Source: Peribacillus simplex (GTDB lineage: Bacteria > Bacillota > Bacilli > Bacillales > DSM-1321). Taken from it: DNA of 64,000 nt. A model generated the notes under the pieces. That model saw nothing but the letters and a program-made list of their open reading frames with translations. It made no database searches and was not told the origin of the DNA. The translations under genes and the position numbers were made by a program. This document shows, in pieces, positions 18,801 to 26,692 of the stretch. Location: positions 106,938 through 170,937 of the forward strand of contig NZ_LNNH01000032.1 of the NCBI RefSeq assembly GCF_001542915.1. Reading direction: 5' to 3'. Every line of letters begins with the position of its first letter. Position 1 is the stretch's first letter.

Positions 18801-18856
18801 AACAAAAATGATGTGGTCATGACGTTAATAGGTTTTAACACTTTACTTTTTTTCAT
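15848..18856 (-). CDS. Secreted adhesin: pectate-lyase-like domain, four Cry1Ac D-VI-like repeats, Ig-like domains
   Basis: The protein has 1002 residues. ATG 18856 is chosen because AGGAGTG lies upstream and a signal peptide (MKKSKVLKPINV...VGFAEE) follows; the frame extends 24 codons further. After a low-complexity linker, residues about 75-420 read as a right-handed beta-helix of the pectate-lyase-like adhesive type. Residues about 465-740 are four 68-residue repeats (AKNKVEDLFTDDKFDTLKGS...) resembling the Cry1Ac protoxin D-VI domain. An Ig-like domain (TGSGEPEANVTVTI) and two beta-domains with a shared NG-PLRT motif end the protein. No LPXTG, SLH or LysM anchor is visible, so attachment is unclear. 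It probably acts in adhesion or biofilm matrix. Confidence 0.82.
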   Translation of the reverse strand: MKKSKVLKPINVMTTSFLLASSLVMPTVGFAEESSTPNKEVMNEQESEAKGQESRTQTKEPQSDSKAATARVANEAVVTNFAQLKAALEADNGITTIILGQNIDISGPINIQAKKSNILIEGNNFTLSETGANGSTGGLYYGKGNILRNVTVKDLKIKGKNYYGFITIDDASKNVEQVFENVSYLGPQMIWNRYGKAIFKGTNVISITNDIMPGSSPAQEMAEVGSIDIEGDTKIFHNNGYALIWSISKTPQFKIAPDANVEIKTGKSGYGIFYPTEGNGDFTIGKNAKVNFDGLKGVTGKGILKSFIIESGAEVEMNRTGTETAPMILAYGETEINENSELQVSTENGHAIQVVNVGKMNFKKPEKVILSSLTGQAIDNNYTDLTMSMDTGMVKLWTKQSPTPNTYVSRDGKDFTWDANYRYDAATAIGGSRNLGSVFNIEFGKTSKIELGKDVEGQANRELAEAKNKVENLFTDGKFDTLKGSTNQAAIDEAQNAVNKLPAGSEKNRLQDLVNKAKDLLNKNEQAEKELNDAKNKVEDLFTDDKFDTLKGSTNQGAIDEAKEAVDKLPAGPEKERLEELLNNAQDLLNKNEQAEKDLNDAKNKVEDLFTDDKFDTLKGSTDQGAIDEAKEAVDKLPAGPEKERLEELLNNAQDLLNKNEQVEKDLNDAKNKVEDLFTDDKFNTLKETTNQGAIDTAQEAVNKLPGGAEKDRLQDLLNKAKDLLDKDITAPNAPRLDEVTTNSKEVTGSGEPEANVTVTINSNNYTGVVGPDGKFKVAIPNQPVNTIISVTLTDAAGNVSKSSSVRVVQFMPSEPVKIDPVYPDAQTITGTAPEGATVVRLLINGVPLRTAPVNQDGTFSIYSRYVGVDENGNNITLQAGDIVTVDYGLRTPSNLQANITVVKEAVKLQVNPVAPNADYVTGIAPEGTQNLRLIVNGKPLRTVSLTQTGAGVINPDGSYRIYSRFIEDENGVTRRLQAGDVIEVDNGPLVVGREVAKTIVE
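16676..17492 (-). repeat. Four tandem 204-bp repeats within the adhesin gene
   Basis: Four in-frame units of 68 codons follow each other at a 204-base period. The second and third are nearly identical at DNA level, pointing to recent duplication or gene conversion. The outer copies have diverged more. Confidence 0.9.
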
Positions 18857-18929
18857 ATGGATTTTCACTCCTAAAATGGTAATTTTGGTAGATGACAAAT
18901 TTATAATACTATTTTTAGGCAAACACATC

Positions 18930-18966
18930 GTTCCAATAATGGTGAATAAAAATTCATTTTTGAAAC
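18930..18966. promoter_or_regulatory. Inverted pair of dyad motifs upstream of the adhesin gene
   Basis: GTTCCAATAATGGTGA (18930-18945) and AATTCATTTTTGAAAC (18951-18966) face each other about 75-110 bases before the adhesin start. The right one, read on the minus strand, is GTTTCAAAAATGAATT. The context CATCGTTCCAA is shared with the copy at 19750. Confidence 0.45.
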
Positions 18967-19058
18967 TGCATGTATGCGTAAAAACTTATATATAGTGATT
19001 TTGTTTTATATAAAGGTGAAAGATGAAAAATAGAAGGTCGAGGTTCCACTACTTCTGC

Positions 19059-19095
19059 AAAAAAAAGCACAGCTACATATTAAGTAGCTTGTGCT
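19059..19095 (-). terminator. Terminator of the small membrane protein gene
   Basis: Read on the minus strand, AGCACAAGCTAC / GTAGCTGTGCT pairs with one bulge and is followed by T8. Confidence 0.8.
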
Positions 19096-19254
19096 CATCA
19101 TTGGCATGAATTGTGTTCTATTACCTAAACACATTTGTATCTTAAGTTTGAAAAAAACATTGGCATATTGGATATTGAATGCATGTGTGAGCGAATCGAA
19201 CCTTACGTTTTCGCTATTTCCATTCCTTTATTTTTCCCTCCTCACCCATACCCT

Positions 19255-19458
19255 TTATTTCCTGTGGGCACTTATAAGGAAGCAGAGTGAAGTAACGATA
19301 ATGAGAGTAATTTTCAACGCATTAATTTCTTGTTTATTCAATAGTAGGTACATTAAAAATAGGACTAAAAAGGCTTGGATGAAATACATCCGATTTTTTA
19401 TAAGGAATGCCCCTGCTTGTGACATCCATAATAATAAAAAGGCAAATGGCTTCGACAT
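19255..19458 (-). CDS. Small two-helix membrane protein, 67 aa
   Basis: ATG 19458 lies 8 bases after AAAGGAGC, while the longer frame (to 19503) has no site. The product begins MSKPFAFLLLWMSQAGAFL. Two hydrophobic stretches (about residues 4-35 and 43-62) are separated by a short polar loop NKQEIN, giving a helical hairpin. A terminator at 19059 completes a monocistronic unit. No family is recognised. Confidence 0.6.
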   Translation of the reverse strand: MSKPFAFLLLWMSQAGAFLIKNRMYFIQAFLVLFLMYLLLNKQEINALKITLIIVTSLCFLISAHRK

Positions 19459-19575
19459 AATCTTGCTCCTTTTATTTGATGGCAACCATATACATACACG
19501 CATGAGTTGAATTTTGAATACTAACGAAACTTTACAACACTGATTGGCTGAAACTCACATGCTACATAGGAAAAA

Positions 19576-19620
19576 CTTAAACGGCCTGTCCCCAATAAAT
19601 CAAGGAACAGGCCGTTTAAG
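19576..19620 (-). terminator. Hairpin with 14-bp perfect arms
   Basis: CTTAAACGGCCTGT pairs with ACAGGCCGTTTAAG across 17 bases; on the minus strand a T5 follows. No obvious gene ends here, so its transcript is unclear. Confidence 0.55.
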
Positions 19621-19889
19621 TGTGTTGATCCAAGCCTCAAGGCCTTGAATCCATCCAGCACGAGGGTAATGCATCTTCTTTTAACAATGGGATTAGGGGA
19701 AGTGTTTCCGCACTTCTATTATAGTCTAATATATTTTGCCAAACCCATCGTTCCAAAAATGAAACGGTTTGATTTACATTTCAAATTCTGCTTATTTTTC
19801 TGCGCTGCTTTACTGGTGGATATCGACGTATCGTGTCACTTTAAATAAATAGAGTGAAATAGGAATGTATTTCCAGGTATGAAATGGCA
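19621..19889. other. Intergenic stretch carrying a dyad copy
   Basis: No supported gene. A 67-codon plus frame (19645-19848) has no ribosome site. The best dyad copy, at 19750-19765, lies here. Confidence 0.4.
19750..19765. promoter_or_regulatory. 16-bp dyad motif, best copy
   Basis: GTTCCAAAAATGAAAC is a near-palindrome (GTTCCA / TGAAAC around AAAA). The 14 bases before it resemble those before the 18930 copy, suggesting a duplicated promoter segment. Confidence 0.4.
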
Positions 19890-19925
19890 AAAAAAAAAGA
19901 TCGTAGAGAAAAACCCCTACAATCG
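19890..19925 (-). terminator. Terminator of yhbH
   Basis: On the minus strand GATTGTAGGGG / CTCTACGATC pairs imperfectly and is followed by T10. A further GGAAGGC/GCCTTCC stem sits at 19930-19949. Confidence 0.75.
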
Positions 19926-19958
19926 TAGAGGAAGGCGGAACGGCCTTCCCCTGTAACC

Positions 19959-21128
19959 TTATGCGAATTTCTTCTGTTCTTCGTCCTTAAAAAAGCTCTT
20001 CATCGCGTGGAAAACATCCGCCTTTTGCTTTAAGATGAAATATCTGAACTTTTCATTATCGATATTCTTATAGGCTGTCATTAATGTAGAATGGCGATTG
20101 TATTGATTGACTTCGCCATACCCGAACATATTGGAAAGCTTCATGAGTTCCTCCACAAGCTTGACGCATCTAACGTTGTCTGATGTGAGATTGTCACCAT
20201 CGGAAAAGTGAAATGGATAGATATTGAATTTCGCAGGGTCATACTTATGATCAATAAGTTCTAATGCTTTTCGATATACGGACGAACAAATCGTACCGCC
20301 GCTTTCCCCTTTTGAAAAGAAATCCTCTTCCGGAACGACTTTCGCTTCCGTATGATGGGCAATGAATTCGATTTCAACCGTTTCATATTTCGTTCTCAGG
20401 AATCGGTTCATCCAAAAGAAAAAGCTCCGCGCCATATACTTTTCCCATAGCCCCATACTTCCGGAAGTATCCATCATTGCCAGCACAACAGCTTTGGAAT
20501 CCGGCTTTTCGATTTCATTCCACGTCTTGAATTTAAAATCTTCCTTATAAATCGGATGAAAGCCCGGGTCGCCGCTTAACGCATTCCGTTTAAAAGCGGA
20601 TATCATCGTTTTCTTCTTATCGATATTCCCCATTAAGCCTGTCTTGCGGATGTCGTTGAATTCGATTTGTTCAAGCGTATGCTCCGCCTGCTCTTTTTTC
20701 TGGAGATTAGGCAGTTCCAGCTGACTGAACAGTGCTTCCTCCAATTCCATCATCGAGACCTCTGCTTCATAATAATCCTCGCCCGCCTTGTCACCTGCTC
20801 CTTGCCCTTTACCTGCTCCTGAGTCGGATGGGGAGCCGTCCCTTGCGATCACGTCTCCCACCTTACTATCTCCATCCCCTTGACCTACATGTTTGTTCTT
20901 ATCATAATTGTAACGGATCTTGTATTCATCCAAGGAGCGAATGGGAATCTTGATGACATCCCGGCCGTTTGACATGACGATACTTTCTTCGGAAATTAAA
21001 TCAGGTAAATTATTCTTGATCGCTTCCTGCACCTTTTCCTGATGACGCTGTTGATCATCATAGCCTTTTCGATGGAGGGACCAGTTTTCCTGTGAGATAA
21101 CATATTGTTGATTATTCTCTTCCGACAT
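19959..21128 (-). CDS. yhbH: Sporulation protein YhbH (DUF444 family)
   Basis: The 389-residue protein matches YhbH: an N-terminal [12 protein letters not shown] segment, a central Gly/Asp/Ser-rich linker (about 85-115), and a C-terminal von Willebrand A-like domain with [13 protein letters not shown] (MIDAS-type DxSxS) and [13 protein letters not shown]444 proteins work with the PrkA kinase in sporulation and stress and are usually encoded beside it, as here. GGGGGAAGAG precedes ATG 21128. In B. subtilis both genes are transcribed in the mother cell; a direct promoter is not evident to me. Confidence 0.93.
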   Translation of the reverse strand: MSEENNQQYVISQENWSLHRKGYDDQQRHQEKVQEAIKNNLPDLISEESIVMSNGRDVIKIPIRSLDEYKIRYNYDKNKHVGQGDGDSKVGDVIARDGSPSDSGAGKGQGAGDKAGEDYYEAEVSMMELEEALFSQLELPNLQKKEQAEHTLEQIEFNDIRKTGLMGNIDKKKTMISAFKRNALSGDPGFHPIYKEDFKFKTWNEIEKPDSKAVVLAMMDTSGSMGLWEKYMARSFFFWMNRFLRTKYETVEIEFIAHHTEAKVVPEEDFFSKGESGGTICSSVYRKALELIDHKYDPAKFNIYPFHFSDGDNLTSDNVRCVKLVEELMKLSNMFGYGEVNQYNRHSTLMTAYKNIDNEKFRYFILKQKADVFHAMKSFFKDEEQKKFA

Positions 21129-21579
21129 TCTCTTCCCCCCTTAAAAATGTTTGCACGCTTTTCATCATTCCTTCATATACTAAATTAGTGTGAGAAAACC
21201 CAAAGCATCCCGGTTTTAATTTACAGAAAATAACAGTCGATAAAAACATACTAAAAGAAAAGAAATGTATTACTCTATCATATGCAGGGTTGCCGGATAA
21301 TTTACAACAAAATTCAATAATGGATGTTTGCCTACAATCTGGACAAGTCACGTCCTGCTTAATTAGGCGCTTTAAGCGTAAATTTGTGATTCAAGAGACT
21401 TCAGTTGGTTTATTTCATCGCTGAGGATATACGAAAGAGGAAAACGGAAGCAGCTTTACATATAAGGATAGAGCCTCCGAATCATTTAAGCAGCTAAAAG
21501 GCTCCACAACAAAAGGATGCTCCATTAACATCCTGGACCATCCTTTACCTTGGAAAAATTACGATCGTAGTGCTATGCG
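21129..21579. other. Gap between yhbH and a small gene
   Basis: About 450 bases. A 79-codon minus frame (21112-21351) overlaps yhbH and has no ribosome site; nothing else is seen. Confidence 0.4.
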
Positions 21580-21759
21580 TCAATCTTTATCTACCTCCAC
21601 CTCATGCTGAACCGTGCCAGGGCGTTTATCCCACTCTTTCAATTCTTCATTGGTCCTTTGATTTTCCATCTGCTTTCCAAGTTCTTTCATTTCTTCATAA
21701 TCCTTGGCCATTGAGCTGTTTTCCGGAACATGCTCTTTTTTCAGTTCTTCTTTACTCAT
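21580..21759 (-). CDS. Small hydrophilic protein, 59 aa
   Basis: The frame begins MSKEELKKEHVPENSSMAKD and ends VEVDKD. It is preceded by GAGGTGAT 7 bases before ATG 21759. Over half the residues are charged, with Glu/Lys-rich helices and no hydrophobic core, typical of small spore or stress proteins of bacilli. It sits between yhbH and a divergent small HMA-like gene. Family not recognised. Confidence 0.65.
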   Translation of the reverse strand: MSKEELKKEHVPENSSMAKDYEEMKELGKQMENQRTNEELKEWDKRPGTVQHEVEVDKD

Positions 21760-21876
21760 TTGACATCACCTCTACTTTATTGATACCCAATATTTCCAAA
21801 ATCAAAACGTAACATATCTAACATGAAGATGGGGTATAGATAAGACAGAATAGCAAATCCAAGGAGGTGCAAGTAT

Positions 21877-22086
21877 ATGCAAACAACTACACTTTATGTA
21901 AAAGAAGCGACATCCGAAGGCCCCATTTTGAATTTGGAATCGATCCTTTTGAAAACGGAAGGTGTGGAGCGTGCGATCATCGATGTCGATGATGGCGAAA
22001 TAAAAGTCGATCACAGTGAAGACACACTTTCATCAGACCAACTCGTCACTCTTATCGAACAATACGGCTTGAATGTAACTAAATGA
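21877..22086 (+). CDS. Heavy-metal-associated (HMA) fold protein lacking the CxxC motif
   Basis: The 69-residue protein has the beta-alpha-beta-beta-alpha-beta pattern of HMA/CopZ domains: TTLYVKEA, LNLESILLKTEGVERAIIDVDDGEIKVDHSEDTLSSDQLVTLIEQYGLNV. The metal-binding loop, normally MxCxxC, reads KEATSEGPIL with no Cys, so copper-type binding is not expected. AAGGAGGTG precedes ATG 21877 and a terminator follows. It lies between prkA and yhbH, pointing towards prkA. Confidence 0.75.
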   Translation: MQTTTLYVKEATSEGPILNLESILLKTEGVERAIIDVDDGEIKVDHSEDTLSSDQLVTLIEQYGLNVTK

Positions 22087-22112
22087 ATAGTTCTATGGAC
22101 TATGTCTTGAAC

Positions 22113-22149
22113 ATACTGGGCTAATCAATATGGGCCCAGTATTTTTTTT
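22113..22149 (+). terminator. Terminator of the HMA-like gene
   Basis: ATACTGGGC / GCCCAGTAT stem followed by T8. Confidence 0.88.
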
Positions 22150-22176
22150 GCAAGTTCTTCGCAAGAAAATGATTAA

Positions 22177-22202
22177 CCCCTACCCAATATTGAGGGTAGG
22201 GG
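22177..22202 (-). terminator. Hairpin after prkA
   Basis: CCCCTACCC / GGGTAGGGG stem lies 9 bases past the prkA stop. Its T tract is poor. Confidence 0.65.
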
Positions 22203-22211
22203 CAGGATTGA

Positions 22212-24107
22212 TTACCGATTTAACAGGCTGCCGACATAACGCAGTAAATCATTGGCTGAAGTCGAATTATACCCATGCTCATCGATAAGTCTGGTAATGA
22301 CTTCGTTCACCTTCTTCAATTGCCTTTCATCCGGTGTCTTCGTTGAAGTCGTGATTTTTACGACATCCTTTAGATCTGCGAATAGCTTTTTCTGAATGGC
22401 TTCTCGTAAGCGATCATGTGAATTATAATCGAATCGTTTTCCTTTCCGCGCATAGGCAGAAATACGGATCAATATTTCTTCTCGGAATGCTTTTTTGGCA
22501 TTCTCGGAGATACCGATTTGTTCTTCAATCGAGCGCATCAATTTTTCATCCGGGTTAATTTCTTCCCCCGTCAACGGATCGCGCAGCCTTGATTTATTGC
22601 AGTATGCCTCGACATTGTCCAAGTAGTTATCCATCAGGATCTTAGCCGACTCTTCATAGGAATAGACAAATGCTTTTTGCACTTCGTTTTTGGCAATTGC
22701 ATCATATTCTTTCCGGGCGAGTGAAATGAAATTCAAATAACGCTCCCGAAGTTCATTCGATATGGACGGATGCTGGTCAAGGCCTGCTTTCAATGACATA
22801 AGTACATCCAAGGCGTTAATGGACGGATTTTCCTTCCGGATGATCGTAGACGATATCCGGTTGATCACGTACCGAGGATCGATTCCGCTCATGCCCTCGT
22901 CCTGATATTCTTTTTTCAGCTCATTGATGTCAGCGGAATTGAAGCCCTCCACATTTTCCCCATCATACAGCCTCATTTTTTTCACTAAATCGATATCACC
23001 CTTTTTCGGATCCTTCAGGCGAGTCATGATGCTGAAGATCGCCGCCACCCTGAGTGTATGGGGGGCAATGTGAACATTGGAAACATCGCTCTCATGAATC
23101 ATTTTTTCGTAAATCTTTTCTTCCTCGGTAACCTTCAGATTATATGGAATCGGCATGACGATGATCCTGGAGTGCAGGGCTTCATTTTTCTTGTTGGAAA
23201 TGAACGCCTTATACTCCGTTTCATTCGTATGGGCCACAATGAGCTCATCCGCACTGATGAGTGCAAATCGTCCAGCCTTGAAATTCCCTTCCTGGGTCAA
23301 TGAAAGCAAATGCCATAAAAACTTTTCATCACATTTCAGCATCTCCTGAAACTCCATCATCCCTCTGTTCGCTTTGTTTAACTCGCCATCAAAACGATAA
23401 GCCCTCGGATCGGATTCAGATCCATATTCGGCAATGGTTGAAAAGTCGATCGAGCCCGTCAAATCAGCAATATCCTGTGACTTGGGATCGGATGGACTGA
23501 AAGTCCCAATCCCTACACGCTTATCCTCTGAAAGGAAGATACGTTCGACGATCACATCTTCAATCCGGTTTCCATACTCCGTTTCAAGCCTCATTACATT
23601 CAGCGGCGATAGGTTTCCTTCAATCCTAATGCCATATTCCTCATAAAAATCATTCCGTAAATATTGTGGGATGAGATGCAGCGGGTCTTCATGCATCGGG
23701 CATCCTTTTATTGCGTATATCGCACCTGTTTCTTTTAATGAATAATTTTCAAGCCCGCGCTTCAGCAAAGAAACGAGCGTGGACTTCCCTCCTGAAACGG
23801 GGCCCATGAGCAGCAAGATCCGTTTTCGCACATCCAGCCGCTTTGCTGCCGGATGAAAATATTCCTCGATGAGCCTTTCGAGTGAATCTTCGAGGCCAAA
23901 CAACTGACCGCTGAAAAAATTGTATTTCTTTGAACCATTTACTTCCTCTATCCCTGCATCTCTGATCATGTTGTATACTCGTGAATGAGCAGATTGAGCA
24001 ACTAATGGCGTTTCTTTCAATATGTCTAAGTACTCTGCGAAGGTGCCTTCCCACTTGAGCTTCTGTTCATCTTCTCTAAATTTTTCAATTTTCTTTAATA
24101 TATCCAT
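22212..24107 (-). CDS. prkA: PrkA-family serine protein kinase
   Basis: The 631-residue protein has an AAA-like ATPase domain first: LLLMGPVSGGKSTLVSLLKRG (P-loop near residue 105), followed by the PrkA-specific segments GCPMHEDPLHLIP and SPSDPKSQDIADLTGS. The C-terminal kinase-like region ends LRYVGSLLNR. It takes part in sporulation and stress signalling, and some work assigns it AAA protease activity. GGGGAGG precedes ATG 24107. A 10-bp inverted repeat at 24158-24181 lies in the promoter area. Together with yhbH it forms the classical pair, although two small genes now lie between them. Confidence 0.95.
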   Translation of the reverse strand: MDILKKIEKFREDEQKLKWEGTFAEYLDILKETPLVAQSAHSRVYNMIRDAGIEEVNGSKKYNFFSGQLFGLEDSLERLIEEYFHPAAKRLDVRKRILLLMGPVSGGKSTLVSLLKRGLENYSLKETGAIYAIKGCPMHEDPLHLIPQYLRNDFYEEYGIRIEGNLSPLNVMRLETEYGNRIEDVIVERIFLSEDKRVGIGTFSPSDPKSQDIADLTGSIDFSTIAEYGSESDPRAYRFDGELNKANRGMMEFQEMLKCDEKFLWHLLSLTQEGNFKAGRFALISADELIVAHTNETEYKAFISNKKNEALHSRIIVMPIPYNLKVTEEEKIYEKMIHESDVSNVHIAPHTLRVAAIFSIMTRLKDPKKGDIDLVKKMRLYDGENVEGFNSADINELKKEYQDEGMSGIDPRYVINRISSTIIRKENPSINALDVLMSLKAGLDQHPSISNELRERYLNFISLARKEYDAIAKNEVQKAFVYSYEESAKILMDNYLDNVEAYCNKSRLRDPLTGEEINPDEKLMRSIEEQIGISENAKKAFREEILIRISAYARKGKRFDYNSHDRLREAIQKKLFADLKDVVKITTSTKTPDERQLKKVNEVITRLIDEHGYNSTSANDLLRYVGSLLNR

Positions 24108-24157
24108 TTAAGGAACCTCCCCCTGTCACTTTCAGAGAATACTTAAATCTATGCTCC

Positions 24158-24181
24158 AAGTCTGACAAACATGTCAGACTT
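24158..24181. promoter_or_regulatory. Perfect 10-bp inverted repeat upstream of prkA
   Basis: AAGTCTGACA and TGTCAGACTT are separated by 4 bases, 51 bases before the prkA start. It could be an operator or an untranslated-leader hairpin. Confidence 0.5.
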
Positions 24182-24362
24182 TAAAAAGTCACAGGGCATG
24201 TTTCCGATGTCCCCTCACATTTTAATTAAAGGAAAAGGCTTGATCCTTGAACAATCGATGACAAATCCGCCCGCAAGAAAAATTGTGTGCACTCCTGCTA
24301 AAAATTAGGGTATACTAAGCCTATACTAAAGTGGGACAATTTGGGTAAAGGGAGGTCACAGC

Positions 24363-24452
24363 ATGGGCACAGTTATTATCGTTGCAGTAACTCTTACATT
24401 TTTAGCCGCTATCTTCACTGCTGGGTATGACGATAAACCAGGTGTGAAGTAA
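24363..24452 (+). CDS. Tiny single-helix membrane protein, 29 aa
   Basis: ATG 24363 follows AAGGGAGG at good spacing, and the frame (MGTVIIVAVTLTFLAAIF..., ending DDKPGVK) stops before a strong terminator at 24486. One hydrophobic helix of about 20 residues is followed by a short charged tail, as in small membrane regulators and cytochrome-oxidase accessory peptides. TATACTAAG and TATACT just upstream may be a -10. Function unknown. Confidence 0.7.
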   Translation: MGTVIIVAVTLTFLAAIFTAGYDDKPGVK

Positions 24453-24485
24453 AGGAATAACACCCTATTTTTTAATATTCCCAGC

Positions 24486-24524
24486 AAAGGGGCCTGATCA
24501 TTGGTGATCAGGCCCCTTTGTTTA
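24486..24524 (+). terminator. Strong terminator after the 29-aa gene
   Basis: A perfect 15-bp stem (AAAGGGGCCTGATCA and complement) with a 4-base loop, followed by GTTTATT. It also faces the end of the siderophore operon. Confidence 0.88.
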
Positions 24525-24611
24525 TTAAAGGATTTACGGCTATCTTTAAACAGACAAATTGTGGCAAAACAAAAAATCCCTTGAAAAAAACCAAGGGATT
24601 TTAAACTGCAA

Positions 24612-25619
24612 TTATTTTTTCAGCAATAAATACATGAAATAAGGGGCACCGATCAAGGCAACCATGATGCCTGCAGGAATTCCCTCTGGTTCGACTATAT
24701 TACGTCCTATTGTGTCGGCAAGGAGCAATAGCCATCCGCCGATCAATACAGCAATCGGAATGAACAATTGATTTCGAGGTCCGACCAAGGATTTCGCTAT
24801 ATGAGGTGCCATAAGTCCGATGAAGGCTATTCCGCCCGTAACGGAAACGGCAGCAGCAGCAAGTGCGACAGCTGTTATGAGCAAGACGACCCGTTCCTTT
24901 TCAATCGATACTCCCACTCCGATAGCGACCGGTTCGCTTAAACCAAGCAGATTCAACCGATTCGCTTTGTATAAAGTGAATGGAATGAGGACGATCAACC
25001 AAGGAAGGACTGCCCAAATGAACGGCCAATCCGCTCCCCAAATATTTCCGGCCAGCCACTTCACTATGAAATCGACCTTGGCCCGTTCCGCTGAAGATAT
25101 GAGAACGATCATCAAGCCAGAAAGCGCCATGGAAAAACCAACCCCGATCAATACGAGCCGAACCGGTTCAAGACCAACCCTTCGCCTATATGAAAGAAGA
25201 TAAATGATACAGGCTGTCAGCATCGCACCGATAAACCCGACTATTGGAACCATATAAACAAATGAACCTGCATCTATAGGGTAAAACAGAAAGAAAACGG
25301 CAATGGCTACACCTGCTCCGGAGTTAATCCCGATAATTCCTGGGTCGGCTAGATCATTACGGGTAATTCCCTGTAAAATCGCTCCTGATAGTGCGAGAGC
25401 CATTCCTGCCAATAGGGTGATGATGATCCGTGGCAACCGGACGGAAAATAAAATGAAATCCTCTTTAAAGGTCCCTTGTCCAAGAAGCGTCGGAATCAGC
25501 CGCCCTATGGAAAGATTCGAATAGCCTAAACACGTACCGATGATGATGGTAATGATGATGAGTGCGGTTAAGGCACCGATTAGCCAACGCTGTTTTTTGA
25601 TTAAAGCTGAAGAGATCAT
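24612..25619 (-). CDS. FecCD-family iron-siderophore ABC permease (second subunit)
   Basis: This 335-residue permease has about 9-10 hydrophobic helices. It carries the family motifs RLPRIIITLLAGMALALSGAILQGITRN (helix 2 region) and the coupling segment GLMAPHIAKSLVGP, which contacts the ATPase. It forms the membrane channel with the partner encoded just upstream. The start overlaps the partner's stop by 4 bases (ATGA), indicating translational coupling. Among B. subtilis systems it most resembles the YfiZ-YfhA hydroxamate importer. It is the last gene of the Fur-boxed operon. Confidence 0.92.
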   Translation of the reverse strand: MISSALIKKQRWLIGALTALIIITIIIGTCLGYSNLSIGRLIPTLLGQGTFKEDFILFSVRLPRIIITLLAGMALALSGAILQGITRNDLADPGIIGINSGAGVAIAVFFLFYPIDAGSFVYMVPIVGFIGAMLTACIIYLLSYRRRVGLEPVRLVLIGVGFSMALSGLMIVLISSAERAKVDFIVKWLAGNIWGADWPFIWAVLPWLIVLIPFTLYKANRLNLLGLSEPVAIGVGVSIEKERVVLLITAVALAAAAVSVTGGIAFIGLMAPHIAKSLVGPRNQLFIPIAVLIGGWLLLLADTIGRNIVEPEGIPAGIMVALIGAPYFMYLLLKK

Positions 25620-26626
25620 GAAAATGCTTTCCCTCCTTTTCGTACGATTAGGAGGAAGAAGGGCAAACCTATCAACGCAACAATCGCGACCACTGGTGTT
25701 TCATACGGAGAATTGATTGTACGGCCGATCGTATCGGCCAAAAGCATGAAAGCAGCTCCTAAAACGGCGGACATCGGGAGGATGAATCGATAATCCGTAC
25801 CTACGATGGCCCGGACCATGTGTGGAATCATCAACCCGATGAAAACCATATTTCCGACTAACGCAACCGCAGCACCGGCAAGCAGAATGACGACGACGAA
25901 AAGAACCGCTTTGATTTGTGCCGTCTTTTGACCTAACCCCACCGCCACTTCTTCACTGAGACTAAGGATGGTGAGCTGTCTGGAAAAAATGAAGGAGACC
26001 AGGATGCCTATTATGATAAACGGAACGATTACCTGAAGCTGCCCCCAAGATGTTCCAATATTCCCGCCGGCAGTCCACATCGATACATCTTTTGATATTT
26101 TGAAATAAATGCCGACCCCTTCCGCTACGGCAAATAGGAAGGCTGAGACCGCTGCACCGGCCAATACGATTCGTAATGGGGAGAAACCGCCCTTCTTCAT
26201 CGCAGCAATACCAAAAACCATGAGTGTCCCGACAGCGGCACCAATAAAGCATGCACCCATGATACCTAAGTTATTAGCTGATGGAACGAGTGCCAGCGTT
26301 ATCGCCAGGGCTGCATTTGCCCCTGCCGTCAATCCAAGCAGTCCGGGATCAGCAAGCGGATTCCTCGTAATTCCTTGCATGATGGCGCCTGAAACGGCAA
26401 GTGCCGAGCCGACGAAGATTGCCCCCACCTCACGAGGAAGGCGGATTTCCCGAATGATGGAAATCTTCTCACCGGTAGCATTCGATGTCAGGGCTTGCCA
26501 TACATCCTTGATGGTCGCATCCGCTGCACCAAATACCATCGCTATGATGAACATGCCGATAAAAGCAACGATCGCTATGATCAGTTTATATGTAAATGGG
26601 ATGAAACGTTGATTATCATTAGTCAT
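25616..26626 (-). CDS. FecCD-family iron-siderophore ABC permease (first subunit)
   Basis: The 336-residue protein has the same fold and motifs as its neighbour (IRLPREVGAIFVGSALAVSGAIMQGITRNP; GLMIPHMVRAIVGTD). The two subunits would form a heterodimer in the membrane. It starts 66 bases after the binding-protein gene. It belongs to the ATPase, binding protein, permease, permease operon. Confidence 0.92.
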   Translation of the reverse strand: MTNDNQRFIPFTYKLIIAIVAFIGMFIIAMVFGAADATIKDVWQALTSNATGEKISIIREIRLPREVGAIFVGSALAVSGAIMQGITRNPLADPGLLGLTAGANAALAITLALVPSANNLGIMGACFIGAAVGTLMVFGIAAMKKGGFSPLRIVLAGAAVSAFLFAVAEGVGIYFKISKDVSMWTAGGNIGTSWGQLQVIVPFIIIGILVSFIFSRQLTILSLSEEVAVGLGQKTAQIKAVLFVVVILLAGAAVALVGNMVFIGLMIPHMVRAIVGTDYRFILPMSAVLGAAFMLLADTIGRTINSPYETPVVAIVALIGLPFFLLIVRKGGKAFS

Positions 26627-26692
26627 CTGTCTCTCTCATCTCTTTTTTATAGAATAAAAGGAGAGGGTTCAGACTCCCTCTCCCTCGCTGTA

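Noticed and set aside
19091..19510. 139-codon plus-strand frame
   Set aside because: It is antisense to the small membrane gene, which has a good ribosome site and terminator; this frame has neither.
21112..21351. 79-codon minus frame overlapping the yhbH start
   Set aside because: No ribosome site and it overlaps a well-supported start.
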